64,000 nucleotides of DNA from Saccharomonospora azurea NA-128. Its GTDB lineage: Bacteria; Actinomycetota; Actinomycetes; Mycobacteriales; Pseudonocardiaceae. The notes under the pieces were generated by a model that had not been told where the DNA came from, did not search any database, and was given only the letters and a program-made list of their open reading frames with translations. Below, piece by piece: positions 30,232 to 38,569 of the stretch (positions are counted from its first letter, which is position 1; each line of letters begins with the position of its first letter). The stretch is from assembly GCF_000231055.2 (NCBI RefSeq), contig NZ_CM001466.1, positions 2,812,643 to 2,876,642 of the forward strand. The letters are read 5' to 3'. Made by a program: the position numbers and the translations under genes.

Positions 30232-30308
30232 CTTGAGTAAGCCTCACTCAAGTTCTATCCGGATCGGGCGTCTGCCGTCAATCCGGAGTTGAGTGGGAAG
30301 CACTCAAG
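30232..30308 (-). promoter_or_regulatory. dnaK promoter with two HAIR operators
   Basis: A perfect HAIR repeat CTTGAGT-N7-ACTCAAG lies at 30232-30252 and a second (one mismatch in the first arm) at 30288-30308. Between them, on the minus strand, lie TTGACG (30276-30281) and TAGAAC (30252-30257) with an 18-nt spacer, a vegetative-type promoter. One operator abuts the -10 and the other lies just upstream of the -35, so HspR bound at both would enclose the polymerase site. The spacing between operators is 56 bp. Confidence 0.85.
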
Positions 30309-30394
30309 GTTCCTGCCATCTCCAACGAAGCTCCCCGGTCCGATGTTCCCGTGCGCCGCGAGCGTGAATCCCCCGGGTGCCGATCCGAGGCCGG

Positions 30395-31114
30395 TCACAC
30401 ACCACGCACCGTGACGTCCCCGCTCGTCGCGGTCAGATCCAGCACTCGCTCGGCGCCCGGGTCGTCCCCCCGAACGTCCTGGTCACCGCTGGTCGTCGAC
30501 ACCGTCACGCGATAGTCGCCGTGCGGTGCCGTGACCTCGATGTCGCCACTGGTGGCCTCCGCGCGGACCGTGTCGACCTGCTCGACGTCGAGGTTCATGT
30601 CGCCCGACGTCGTCGTCGCGTGGACCTCCTCCACCTCGGCGACGTGGAGGTCGACGTCGCCGGACGTGGCCTCCACCGCCACCCGTCGCGCTCCGGTGAG
30701 GCGCACCTCGACGTCGCCGGACGTGGCCCGCACGTCCACGTCGCTCGCGTCGCGCACGACGACGTCGCCCGACGACACCTCACCCGCCACGGTGACACCG
30801 CGCGGCACCGTCACCTCGTAGTCCACCGAGCAGTCGGACCCGCAGCCGGCCAGCACGAGCGTGGAGCCCTCCACCTCGAAGGCGCGTCCGGGCTCGTCGC
30901 CGACGTAGGCCAGCCGCTGCTCCACCACCGTCTCGGACACCTCACCGGCCCGGACGACGACTCGGCCCGAACCGTTGTCGATCTCGACGTGCCGGATGGC
31001 CGCGGCCACCGTGTCCGTGCGCTCCGAGGTCGTGGCGAACGACCAGTTCGTCGCGACAGCCACCCCCGCCACCACCAGCACCACTCCGCCGACGGCCAGC
31101 CCCACGCGACTCAT
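30395..31114 (-). CDS. DUF4097-type beta-strand repeat protein, membrane-anchored
   Basis: A 239-residue protein with an N-terminal signal-anchor (VGLAVGGVVLVVAGVAVATNW) and an exported domain built of repeats of the type ATSGDVEV/TTSGDMNL. About seven SGD turns are spaced by roughly 18-20 residues, forming a right-handed beta-solenoid as in the DUF4097 family. Two Cys (AGCGSDCSV) near residue 90 could pair outside the cell. The ATG at 31114 follows GGCGGAG. The role is unknown; relatives are often linked to envelope-stress systems. Confidence 0.85.
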   Translation of the reverse strand: MSRVGLAVGGVVLVVAGVAVATNWSFATTSERTDTVAAAIRHVEIDNGSGRVVVRAGEVSETVVEQRLAYVGDEPGRAFEVEGSTLVLAGCGSDCSVDYEVTVPRGVTVAGEVSSGDVVVRDASDVDVRATSGDVEVRLTGARRVAVEATSGDVDLHVAEVEEVHATTTSGDMNLDVEQVDTVRAEATSGDIEVTAPHGDYRVTVSTTSGDQDVRGDDPGAERVLDLTATSGDVTVRGV

Positions 31115-31279
31115 GTTCTCTCCGCCCTCCCGGCGCACCTCGCCTGCGCCCTGTCGAGGTTATGGAGTCGAGGCGACCGGGAACATCGGGGAAGCCCCCG
31201 ACCCGACCCTGGGGCGAACCCCCGCCCTCATCACTAACCTGGCGTCACAGACACCGGTATCGAGAACTGGAGGCACCAC

Positions 31280-31828
31280 ATGACCCGAGCGGGCTCGGCT
31301 CCGAACCCGTACGACGCGCTGCCCCCCGTCCCGTCGTTCCGCCTGCAGAGCAACGACGTGGCCGAAGGCGAGACGCTGCCGGTGCCGCAGCGCAGCGGCA
31401 TCATGGGCGCGGGCGGCGAGGACACCTCACCGCACCTGGCGTGGGACGGCTTTCCCGAAGGCACCAAGAGCTTCGCGGTGACCTGCTTCGACCCCGACGC
31501 CCCCACCGGCAGCGGCTTCTGGCACTGGGCGGTGTTCGACATCCCCGCCTCGGTCACCGAACTCAAGACCGGGGCCGGCGACCCGGACGGCTCCAACCTG
31601 CCCGAGGGCGCGTGCATGTTGAAGGGCGACGGCGGTGTCCGTCAGTACGTCGGCGCGGCCCCGCCACCGGGGCACGGCCCGCACCGCTACATCTTCGCCG
31701 TCCACGCGCTGGACGCGGAGTCGCTGGAGCTCGGTGAGGACGCCACCCCCGCGGCTCTCGGCTTCACCATGTTCGGCCGCACGCTCGCCCGCGCCACGCT
31801 CACCGCGATCTACGAGAACAAGGGCTGA
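31280..31828 (+). CDS. YbhB/YbcL family (PEBP-like) protein
   Basis: A 182-residue cytoplasmic protein of the phosphatidylethanolamine-binding-protein fold. It shows the ligand-pocket motif FDPDAPTGSGFWHWAVFDIP (the DPDxP and GxxHW blocks) and the HRYIFAVHALD strand. The family binds small anionic groups; in bacteria the function is unclear. The ATG at 31280 follows GGAGG. It stands alone between the DUF4097-type gene and the IclR regulator gene. Confidence 0.92.
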   Translation: MTRAGSAPNPYDALPPVPSFRLQSNDVAEGETLPVPQRSGIMGAGGEDTSPHLAWDGFPEGTKSFAVTCFDPDAPTGSGFWHWAVFDIPASVTELKTGAGDPDGSNLPEGACMLKGDGGVRQYVGAAPPPGHGPHRYIFAVHALDAESLELGEDATPAALGFTMFGRTLARATLTAIYENKG

Positions 31829-31992
31829 GCCTCCGAGTAAGCCCGCCTCCGCCGGGGGCGGCACCCACCGCGACGCGCTGCGGTGGGCCGCCCCGGCGGG
31901 GAACTGCGCGTGTCCGAATCGGCTCCGCCTCACCCGTCGGAGTCCGTATGCTGGACCCCCAGCGAGCGCCCAACGCAGCCGGAGGTGGGTCG

Positions 31993-32799
31993 GTGAGCAG
32001 CCCTGCGCCCCGTGGCCTGATCGGCTCGGCCAGGCGCGCCCTACGGGTGCTGGAGATCGTCGCCTCCGAGGGCGACGGAGTCTCCGCCAAAGCGGTCGCC
32101 CGCCGCGCGGGCTTCACCCTCTCGACGACGTACCACCTGCTCAACACCCTCGTGCACGACGGCTACCTGGTGCGGCTCGGCCACGGCCGCGGGTTCGGCC
32201 TCGGCTACAAGATCGGTTCGCTGCACCAGCGCCTGTGCGAGGAGCTCGACGTCGACGACGTCGTGCGGGAGGAGCTGAACCTGCTGCATCGGCAGGCGCG
32301 CGCCGCCGCCTACTACACCGTGCTGCGCGACACCGACGTCGTCGTCGCCGCCGTCGCCGACTCCGCCCGCTACCCGCGGGCCACACCGCTGGACTTCGGT
32401 TTCCACGAGGCCGCCCACGCCACGGCCTTCGGCAAGGTGCTGCTGTCGACGCTGACCCCGAAGCAACGCCGCTCCTACCTGGAGGGCACGGGCATGCCGA
32501 GGCTGACCGACCGCACCCGGGTGCGGCTCGCGGACCTCAGCCGCGAACTCGACCAGGTCAGACACTCGGGGCTCGCGCGGGACGTCGAGGAGTTCCAACC
32601 CGAGCTGGCCTGCGTGTCCGCGCCGGTGCGCGACGCCGACAACCGGGTGCGGGGCGCGGTCGCGTTCTCCGTGCCGATCGCCGACTTCACGGCCCGCCGC
32701 GGCGAACTCGAACGCACCGTCACCGAGGGAGCCGCCCGCCTCACCCGCGTGCTCACCGGTTCGGCGGGCGCGGGCCCGGCGAGCATCAGCGCGGTTTGA
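31993..32799 (+). CDS. IclR family transcriptional regulator
   Basis: A 268-residue regulator with an N-terminal winged HTH (SAKAVARRAGFTLSTTYHLLNTL, then HDGYLVRLGHGRGFGLG) and a C-terminal effector domain with the conserved HATAFGKVLLS block. A strong GGAGGT at 31981 fixes the GTG at 31993 as the start. No obvious target operon is adjacent. Its 3' end overlaps the convergent TetR gene by 14 nt. Confidence 0.9.
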   Translation: MSSPAPRGLIGSARRALRVLEIVASEGDGVSAKAVARRAGFTLSTTYHLLNTLVHDGYLVRLGHGRGFGLGYKIGSLHQRLCEELDVDDVVREELNLLHRQARAAAYYTVLRDTDVVVAAVADSARYPRATPLDFGFHEAAHATAFGKVLLSTLTPKQRRSYLEGTGMPRLTDRTRVRLADLSRELDQVRHSGLARDVEEFQPELACVSAPVRDADNRVRGAVAFSVPIADFTARRGELERTVTEGAARLTRVLTGSAGAGPASISAV

Positions 32800-33346
32800 G
32801 CAGGTAGTCGACCACCGGCCGCAGTTCCTCGGCGGTGGGCGGCTCGTCGTCGATCAACCCCTGCATCAGCAGGCCGTCTATGCCCGCGAGGAACACCCGG
32901 AAGGCCACCTCGTCGTCGTGGCGGACCATCGACGTCAGCACGTCGAGCCAGCGCCGGGCCGCGGGCCGCAGCTCGGGCCGCCGCGACGCGAGCAGGTACA
33001 GCTCGTACTCGGCCATCGTGCGCCCCCGACGCGGGCCGAGGGCCTCCGCCAGCAGATTGGCGACCTCCTCGGCCCCGCGACTGCCGCGCGAACGGGCCCG
33101 GTCGATCATCCAGTAGACCTCGGTCGCCATGTCGCGGGCGCAGCTGATCAACGTGGCGATGAGCAGGTCGTCGAGCGAGGCGAAGTGGTAGGTGGTCGAC
33201 GTCGTCGGGATGCCCGCCTCCTTCGCCACCGTGCGATGGGTGACGCCCGCGACGCCGTCGCGCTCGATCACGCGGAGGGTGGCCTCGATGATCTCGTTGC
33301 GGCGCTTCTCACCCCGGGCCCTGCGCCCGTCGATGTGCTGTCTCAA
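32786..33346 (-). CDS. TetR family regulator paired with an SMR pump
   Basis: A 186-residue TetR-type repressor: the HTH RNEIIEATLRVIERDGVAGVTHRTVAKEAGIPTTSTTYHF is followed by an all-helical ligand domain. The TTG start overlaps the stop of the upstream SMR gene (TTGA), so the two are coupled. It therefore probably senses a compound exported by that pump and represses the operon. Its 3' end overlaps the convergent IclR gene. Confidence 0.9.
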   Translation of the reverse strand: MRQHIDGRRARGEKRRNEIIEATLRVIERDGVAGVTHRTVAKEAGIPTTSTTYHFASLDDLLIATLISCARDMATEVYWMIDRARSRGSRGAEEVANLLAEALGPRRGRTMAEYELYLLASRRPELRPAARRWLDVLTSMVRHDDEVAFRVFLAGIDGLLMQGLIDDEPPTAEELRPVVDYLLKPR

Positions 33347-33672
33347 TGCTGTTGCCCTCCGAGCTCCAGAAGGACGACGCCGCCCACGACGAGCACGAGG
33401 CCGGCGATCATCGTGAGGTTCATGCGCTCACCCAGGAACAACGCGCCGATGACGGCGACGAGCGCGACGCCGATCGCCGACCAGATCGCGTAGACCACGC
33501 CGACGGACATGCCCGCCTTGAGCACGAGCGAAAGAAGGTAGAAGGCCGTCCCGTAGGCGACAGCGACGATCACCGAGGGCACCAGCCTGGTGAAGCCGTC
33601 CGCGTACTTGAGCGACACGGTGCCGGTCACCTCGGCGACGATGGCCAACGCCAACAGGACATAAGGACTCAT
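33343..33672 (-). CDS. Small multidrug resistance (SMR) family transporter
   Basis: A 109-residue membrane protein with four helices. The essential Glu lies in helix 1 (LALAIVAEVTGTVSLKYADGFTRLVPS), and the family motif YAIWSAIGVALVAVIG is in helix 3. It probably exports cationic compounds or guanidinium with proton exchange as a dimer. The ATG at 33672 was chosen because it places helix 1 at the very start, as in EmrE and QacE. It is first in an operon with a TetR gene. Confidence 0.92.
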   Translation of the reverse strand: MSPYVLLALAIVAEVTGTVSLKYADGFTRLVPSVIVAVAYGTAFYLLSLVLKAGMSVGVVYAIWSAIGVALVAVIGALFLGERMNLTMIAGLVLVVGGVVLLELGGQQH

Positions 33673-33823
33673 GACTGTTAAAATACCTGAACGAACGTCC
33701 CAATACATGGCGAGTCGTGCGCCACATCAGTGGGACGTCGGGGCGGGCAGTAGGTTACTCATCGGTACGAAGCATTAGCCTTTCCCCACCACCGCGAAGC
33801 TCCCGAACCGAAAGGCCCCGAAC

Positions 33824-36124
33824 ATGGGTGCACTGCAGATCACGATGGGCGCCATCGGCGTCCTCGTCAGCATCGTCGCCTGGTCCGTGTTCGTCTCCGG
33901 CGTGCTCCGCCAGATTCGCATCATTCGGCTCGGCCAGCCGGACTCGACCCGCAACGGTCCCTTCGTCCCCCGCATGCGCACCCTGATCAAGGAGTTCGCG
34001 GCGCACACCCGCATGAACAAGTTCCGCCACGTCGGACCGTGGCACTGGCTGGTCATGTGGGGCTTCCTGCTCGGGTCGCTGGCACTGTTCGAGGCCTACG
34101 GCGAGATCTTCAACCCCCACTTCGCGTGGCCGATCATCGGGCACTGGGCTCCGTGGCAACTGCTGCTCGAACTGCTGGGCCTCGGCACCGTGGTCGGTGG
34201 TGTCGCGCTGGCGATCATCCGCCAGGCCAACCACCCCCGCCGCGCCGACCGGCAGTCGCGCTTCGCGGGGTCGAACTTCGGCTGGGCCTACTTCGTCGAG
34301 GCCGTGGTGATCATCGAGGGTCTCGGCATCCTCGGGGTGAAGGCCTTCAAGATCTCCAGCGGCATCGAGGACCCGGCCCTGTGGTCGAGCTTCGTCACCC
34401 AGCCGCTCGCGGCCCTGCTGCCCACCAGCACCGCGGCCGTGTCGGTCATGGCGCTGCTCAAGCTGCTGTCGGGCATGATCTGGCTGATGGTCGTCGGCCG
34501 CACCCTGACCATGGGTATCGCCTGGCACCGCTTCAGCGCCTTCTTCAACATCTACTTCAAGCGTGAGGACGACGGCGGGGTCGCGCTCGGCGCCCTCAAG
34601 CCGATGATGAGCGACGGCAAGCCCCTCGACTTCGAGGAGGCCGACCCCGAGACGGACGTCTTCGGCGCGGGCAAGGTCGAGGACTTCACCTGGAAGGGCT
34701 GGCTCGACTTCTCCACCTGCACCGAGTGCGGTCGCTGCCAGTCGCAGTGCCCCGCGTGGAACACCGGCAAGCCGCTGTCGCCGAAGCTGGTCATCACGCA
34801 GCTGCGCGACCACGCCTACGCCAAGGCCCCGTACCTGCTGGCCGGCGGCAAGAAGGACGTCACCGGCGAGGAGGTCGGGCTCACCGGAGACAACCCGTAC
34901 GCGGGCATCGACGTGCTCGCGCTGGCCGAGGCCGACCGCCCCCTCGTCGGCACCGGCGATGACGGCGGCGTGATCGACCCCGAGGTCCTGTGGTCCTGCA
35001 CCACCTGCGGCGCGTGCGTCGAGCAGTGCCCGGTGGACATCGAGCACGTCGACCACATCGTCGACATGCGCCGCTACCAGGTCATGATCGAGTCGAACTT
35101 CCCGAGCGAGCTGAACGGGATGTTCAAGAACCTGGAGAACAAGGGCAACCCGTGGGGCCAGAACGCCCGCGACCGCCTGGCCTGGACCGAGGACCTCGAC
35201 TTCGAGGTGCCCGTCTTCGACGGCGAGCTGGGCGACGCCGAGTACCTGTTCTGGGTGGGCTGCGCCGGCGCCTTCGAGGACCGCGCCAAGAAGACCACGC
35301 GTGCGGTGGCCGAGCTGCTGCACATCGCGGGCGTGAAGTACACGGTGCTCGGCCCGGAGGAGACCTGCACCGGCGACCCGGCTCGCCGTGCGGGCAACGA
35401 GTTCGTGTTCCAGATGCTCGCGCAGCAGAACGTCGAGGTGCTGAACTCGGTGTTCGAGGGCGTGGAGCGGAACAAGCGCAAGATCGTGGTCACGTGTGCG
35501 CACTGCTTCAACACGCTCGCCAACGAGTACCCGGAGCTGGGCGGTACCTACGAGGTCGTGCACCACACGCAGTTGCTGAACCGCCTCGTGCGCGAGAAGC
35601 GGCTCACCCCGATGGCGCCGATCGCGGAGGACGTCACCTACCACGACCCGTGCTACCTGGGCCGCCACAACAAGGTGTACGAGGCGCCGCGTGAGCTCGT
35701 CGGTGCCTCGGGCGCCTCGCTGCGCGAGATGCCCCGGCACGCCGACCGGTCCATGTGCTGCGGCGCGGGTGGTGCGCGCATGTGGATGGAGGAGCGGATC
35801 GGCAAGCGCATCAACGTCGAGCGCGTCGACGAAGCGCTGGGTACCGCGCCGTCGAAGATCGCGACGGGCTGCCCGTTCTGCCGCGTGATGCTCACCGACG
35901 GCGTGACCGCGCGCCAGAACGAGGGCAAGGCCGCCGAGTCGGTCGAGGTGGTCGACGTCGCGCAGCTGCTGCTGTCCGCGGTGAAGCGGGGTCAGCCGGT
36001 GGCGGCGGGCGTGTCCGGCGCGGCTGCGGGCACCGGCGGCGAGGCCGAGGCCGACGGACGTGCGGACCTGCCCACCGACGAGGTCGGCACGGGCACCGTG
36101 CAATCAGACGAGGACAAGAAGTAA
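33824..36124 (+). CDS. etfD: EtfD-like membrane Fe-S oxidoreductase
   Basis: The 766-residue protein has an N-terminal membrane part with about six helices (to about residue 240) resembling the haem b subunit of nitrate reductase. Two 4Fe-4S motifs follow (CTECGRCQSQCP at about 299, CTTCGACVEQCP at about 392), then two CCG domains (CAHCF; CCGAGGARMW, CPFC). This is the layout of Mycobacterium tuberculosis Rv0338c/EtfD, which passes electrons from the acyl-CoA dehydrogenase acceptor ETF to menaquinone. Acyl-CoA dehydrogenase genes lie elsewhere in the window. The C-terminal 40 residues are Gly/Glu-rich. Confidence 0.9.
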   Translation: MGALQITMGAIGVLVSIVAWSVFVSGVLRQIRIIRLGQPDSTRNGPFVPRMRTLIKEFAAHTRMNKFRHVGPWHWLVMWGFLLGSLALFEAYGEIFNPHFAWPIIGHWAPWQLLLELLGLGTVVGGVALAIIRQANHPRRADRQSRFAGSNFGWAYFVEAVVIIEGLGILGVKAFKISSGIEDPALWSSFVTQPLAALLPTSTAAVSVMALLKLLSGMIWLMVVGRTLTMGIAWHRFSAFFNIYFKREDDGGVALGALKPMMSDGKPLDFEEADPETDVFGAGKVEDFTWKGWLDFSTCTECGRCQSQCPAWNTGKPLSPKLVITQLRDHAYAKAPYLLAGGKKDVTGEEVGLTGDNPYAGIDVLALAEADRPLVGTGDDGGVIDPEVLWSCTTCGACVEQCPVDIEHVDHIVDMRRYQVMIESNFPSELNGMFKNLENKGNPWGQNARDRLAWTEDLDFEVPVFDGELGDAEYLFWVGCAGAFEDRAKKTTRAVAELLHIAGVKYTVLGPEETCTGDPARRAGNEFVFQMLAQQNVEVLNSVFEGVERNKRKIVVTCAHCFNTLANEYPELGGTYEVVHHTQLLNRLVREKRLTPMAPIAEDVTYHDPCYLGRHNKVYEAPRELVGASGASLREMPRHADRSMCCGAGGARMWMEERIGKRINVERVDEALGTAPSKIATGCPFCRVMLTDGVTARQNEGKAAESVEVVDVAQLLLSAVKRGQPVAAGVSGAAAGTGGEAEADGRADLPTDEVGTGTVQSDEDKK

Positions 36125-36130
36125 CCAAGC

Positions 36131-36190
36131 GGCGGGGTCGCATAAAAAAATCCCAAGTACTTCCGGATTATTCTTAAACGCGACCCCGCC
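36131..36190. other. GC-rich stem with a 38-nt AT-rich loop
   Basis: A perfect 11-bp stem (GGCGGGGTCGC at 36131-36141 with 36180-36190) flanks a 38-nt loop that is strikingly AT-rich for this genome. The loop contains a run of seven A and the 8-bp palindrome AAGTACTT. It begins 6 nt after the etfD stop. It lacks a U-tract after the stem, so it is not a canonical terminator. Confidence 0.6.
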
Positions 36191-36260
36191 ACCTGGCCCC
36201 CCATCCGCGCTAGCATGACAACCTCGCGAGCCAGTAACGGAGCGAGGACGAGGCAGCAAC

Positions 36261-36815
36261 ATGCAAGGCGGAGATTGCGTGGGTAAGCCGGACGACGCCG
36301 AGCCGACAGCGGCGGGCGAGAGTGGTGACGAGGCTTTCGGCACAGACCTCTTCTCGGATCATTCCTCGCCCGTCGGGTGGCGACCGTCTCCCACGCCACG
36401 CACTCCTCGCCCAGAGCGTGTCGTGATGTCGTCGCGCGACGCGTTCGCCGACGGCAAGGAGGAGTCCACGTCGACCGGGCGGCTGCGGGCCCGCCCGTAC
36501 GTCCTCACCAAGGGCCGCACGCGTGCGCGTTCCGACCTCGCCGTGGAGACGCTCATCTCCGCCGAGCCGCACGCCCGGTGGCACCTCCACAAACCGGGCA
36601 CCGAGTACCGCAAGCTCGGCCAGCTGTGCTCCGTGCCGGTGTCGGTCGCGGAGATCGCGGCGAACCTCTCGGTGCCGCTCGGCGTCGCCCGCGTGTTGAT
36701 CAGCGATCTCGCCGACACCGGGTACGTGCGGGTGCACCTGCCCGCACCCACCACGGGCGGCCGACCCGACCGCGTGCTGCTGGACCGGGTTCTGGCCGGT
36801 CTGCGCAAGCTGTGA
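36261..36815 (+). CDS. Orphan DUF742 (CvnC-type) protein
   Basis: A 184-residue protein. The C-terminal 110 residues are a DUF742 domain: a lead-in RLRARPYVLTKGRTR, LAVETLIS, and a winged-helix-like block PVSVAEIAANLSVPLGVARVLISDLADTGYVRVH. DUF742 proteins are usually the third gene of conservons, after a sensor kinase and a roadblock protein and before a small GTPase. None of these is adjacent here. The N-terminal 75 residues are Ser/Pro/Glu-rich and unlike the family. The ATG at 36261 has GAGG upstream. The function is unknown. Confidence 0.85.
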   Translation: MQGGDCVGKPDDAEPTAAGESGDEAFGTDLFSDHSSPVGWRPSPTPRTPRPERVVMSSRDAFADGKEESTSTGRLRARPYVLTKGRTRARSDLAVETLISAEPHARWHLHKPGTEYRKLGQLCSVPVSVAEIAANLSVPLGVARVLISDLADTGYVRVHLPAPTTGGRPDRVLLDRVLAGLRKL

Positions 36816-36937
36816 ACCCCCGTCCTACGGCGGTACGGACGAGCTGACCGCCCACTCTTGTCCGACGGCCGGAATCGGTGCTTCACTCCGTCGTCGTCGG
36901 ATCTTCACCTCCGCCGAGGCGGCGTAAGGAGTACGCG

Positions 36938-38569
36938 ATGCCACCCACCCACGAGGTCACCAACCAGGTCCCGCCGCTGGCCGGCCACGACGTGGCCGAC
37001 GACCCCGCGCTGCTTGACGGCCTGCGCCGGGAGGGCGCCGACTGGGCCGAGGCGGAGGTCCGCGACCTCGGCGTCCTGGCGGGCAGCGAGCAGGCGCAGG
37101 AGTGGGGCAGGCTCGCCAACGAGTACCCACCGGTGCTGCGCACGCACGACCGGGTGGGCAGACGCATCGACGAGGTCGATTTCCACCCCCACTGGCACGA
37201 CCTGATGACCGTCGCGGTGGAACGCGGCCTGCACGCGGCGCCGTGGACCGACGGCCGCCCCGGCGCGCACGTCGCCCGCACGGCGAAGTTCTACGTCTGG
37301 AGCCAGGTCGAACCGGGTCACACGTGCCCGATCTCGATGACGTACTCCGCCGTGCCCGCGTTGCGGCACAACGCCGACCTCGCGGCCGTGTACGAACCAC
37401 TGCTCGCCGCGCCGCACTACGACTTCGGGCTGCGCGTTCCGACCACCAAGCGCGGACTGATCGCGGGCATGTCGATGACCGAGAAGCAGGGCGGTTCCGA
37501 CGTGCGCGCCAACACGACCCGGGCGGTGCCGGCCGCGGACGGGACCTACCGCATCACCGGGCACAAGTGGTTCACCTCCGCGCCCATGTCCGACGTGTTC
37601 CTCACACTCGCGCAGGCACCCGGCGGGCTCTCGTGCTTCCTGCTGCCCCGCGTCCTGCCCGACGGCACCCGCAACACGCTGCACCTGCAGCGGCTCAAGG
37701 ACAAGCTCGGCAACCGGTCGAACGCCTCCGCCGAGGTGGAGTACGACGAGGCCGTGGGCTGGCTCGTCGGCGAGGAGGGCCGCGGTGTCCGCACGATCAT
37801 CGAGATGGTCAACAACACCCGGCTCGACTGCGTGACGGGCGGAGCCGCGGCACTGCGCTACGGGACCGTCCGCGCCGTGCACCACGCCCAGCACCGCAGC
37901 GCGTTCGGCGCGACGCTCGACCGGCAGCCGCTCATGACGAACGTGCTGGCCGACCTGGCGGTGGAGGCCGAAGCGGCCACCACCGTCGCACTACGCCTGG
38001 CCGGAGCCACCGACCGCGCCGCCGCGGGCGATGCGCACGAGGCCGCGTTCCGCAGGCTCGCGCTGCCCATCACGAAGTACTGGGTGTGCAAGCGCGCCCC
38101 CGCCCACGCGGCGGAGGCGCTCGAATGCCTCGGCGGCAACGGCTACGTGGAGGAGTCGGGCATGCCGCGGCTCTTCCGCGAGTCGCCGCTGTCCTCCATC
38201 TGGGAGGGTTCCGGCAACGTCGCCGCACTCGACACGCTGCGCGCGATGGCGAAGCAGCCCGAGTCCGTCGAGGCGTTCTTCGCCGAGGTCGGCCTGGCCG
38301 AGGGCGCCGACTCCCGGCTCGACGACGCCGTCGCCTCGGTGCGCCGCGACCTCGCCGATCCGGGCGACGCGGAGTTCCGGGCCCGGCGAGTCGTGGAACG
38401 CCTTGCGCTCGTACTCCAGGGATCGCTGCTGGTCAGGCACGGTGACAAGGCGGTCGCGGACGCCTTCTGCGCCTCGCGGCTCGGCGGAGACTGGGGCGTC
38501 GCCTTCGGCACCCTGCCCCGTGGGATCGCCGTCGACCCGATCATCGCGCGGGCGCGGGTCGCTCAGTAG
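36938..38569 (+). CDS. Acyl-CoA dehydrogenase, AidB-like
   Basis: A 543-residue flavoprotein of the AidB branch of the acyl-CoA dehydrogenases. It shows GLIAGMSMTEKQGGSDVRANTT (FAD-binding middle domain), GHKWFTSAPMSDVFL, the DKLGNRSNASAEVEYD block, and the C-terminal CLGGNGYVEESGMPRLFRESPLSSIWEGSGN characteristic of AidB. E. coli AidB is linked to protection from alkylation, whereas actinobacterial relatives may act in catabolism; the substrate is unknown. The ATG at 36938 follows AAGGAG. It overlaps the convergent CAP-domain gene by 7 nt. Confidence 0.92.
   Translation: MPPTHEVTNQVPPLAGHDVADDPALLDGLRREGADWAEAEVRDLGVLAGSEQAQEWGRLANEYPPVLRTHDRVGRRIDEVDFHPHWHDLMTVAVERGLHAAPWTDGRPGAHVARTAKFYVWSQVEPGHTCPISMTYSAVPALRHNADLAAVYEPLLAAPHYDFGLRVPTTKRGLIAGMSMTEKQGGSDVRANTTRAVPAADGTYRITGHKWFTSAPMSDVFLTLAQAPGGLSCFLLPRVLPDGTRNTLHLQRLKDKLGNRSNASAEVEYDEAVGWLVGEEGRGVRTIIEMVNNTRLDCVTGGAAALRYGTVRAVHHAQHRSAFGATLDRQPLMTNVLADLAVEAEAATTVALRLAGATDRAAAGDAHEAAFRRLALPITKYWVCKRAPAHAAEALECLGGNGYVEESGMPRLFRESPLSSIWEGSGNVAALDTLRAMAKQPESVEAFFAEVGLAEGADSRLDDAVASVRRDLADPGDAEFRARRVVERLALVLQGSLLVRHGDKAVADAFCASRLGGDWGVAFGTLPRGIAVDPIIARARVAQ

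Noticed and set aside
33673-33720. An imperfect dyad around GAACGAACGTCC before the SMR gene, considered as the TetR operator
   Set aside because: Only about four of seven arm positions pair, which is too weak to call a site.
36142-36179. The AT-rich loop was considered as a chromosomal dif site
   Set aside because: It does not contain the actinobacterial dif core, and no XerCD-type arms were recognised. It is reported only as an unexplained structure.
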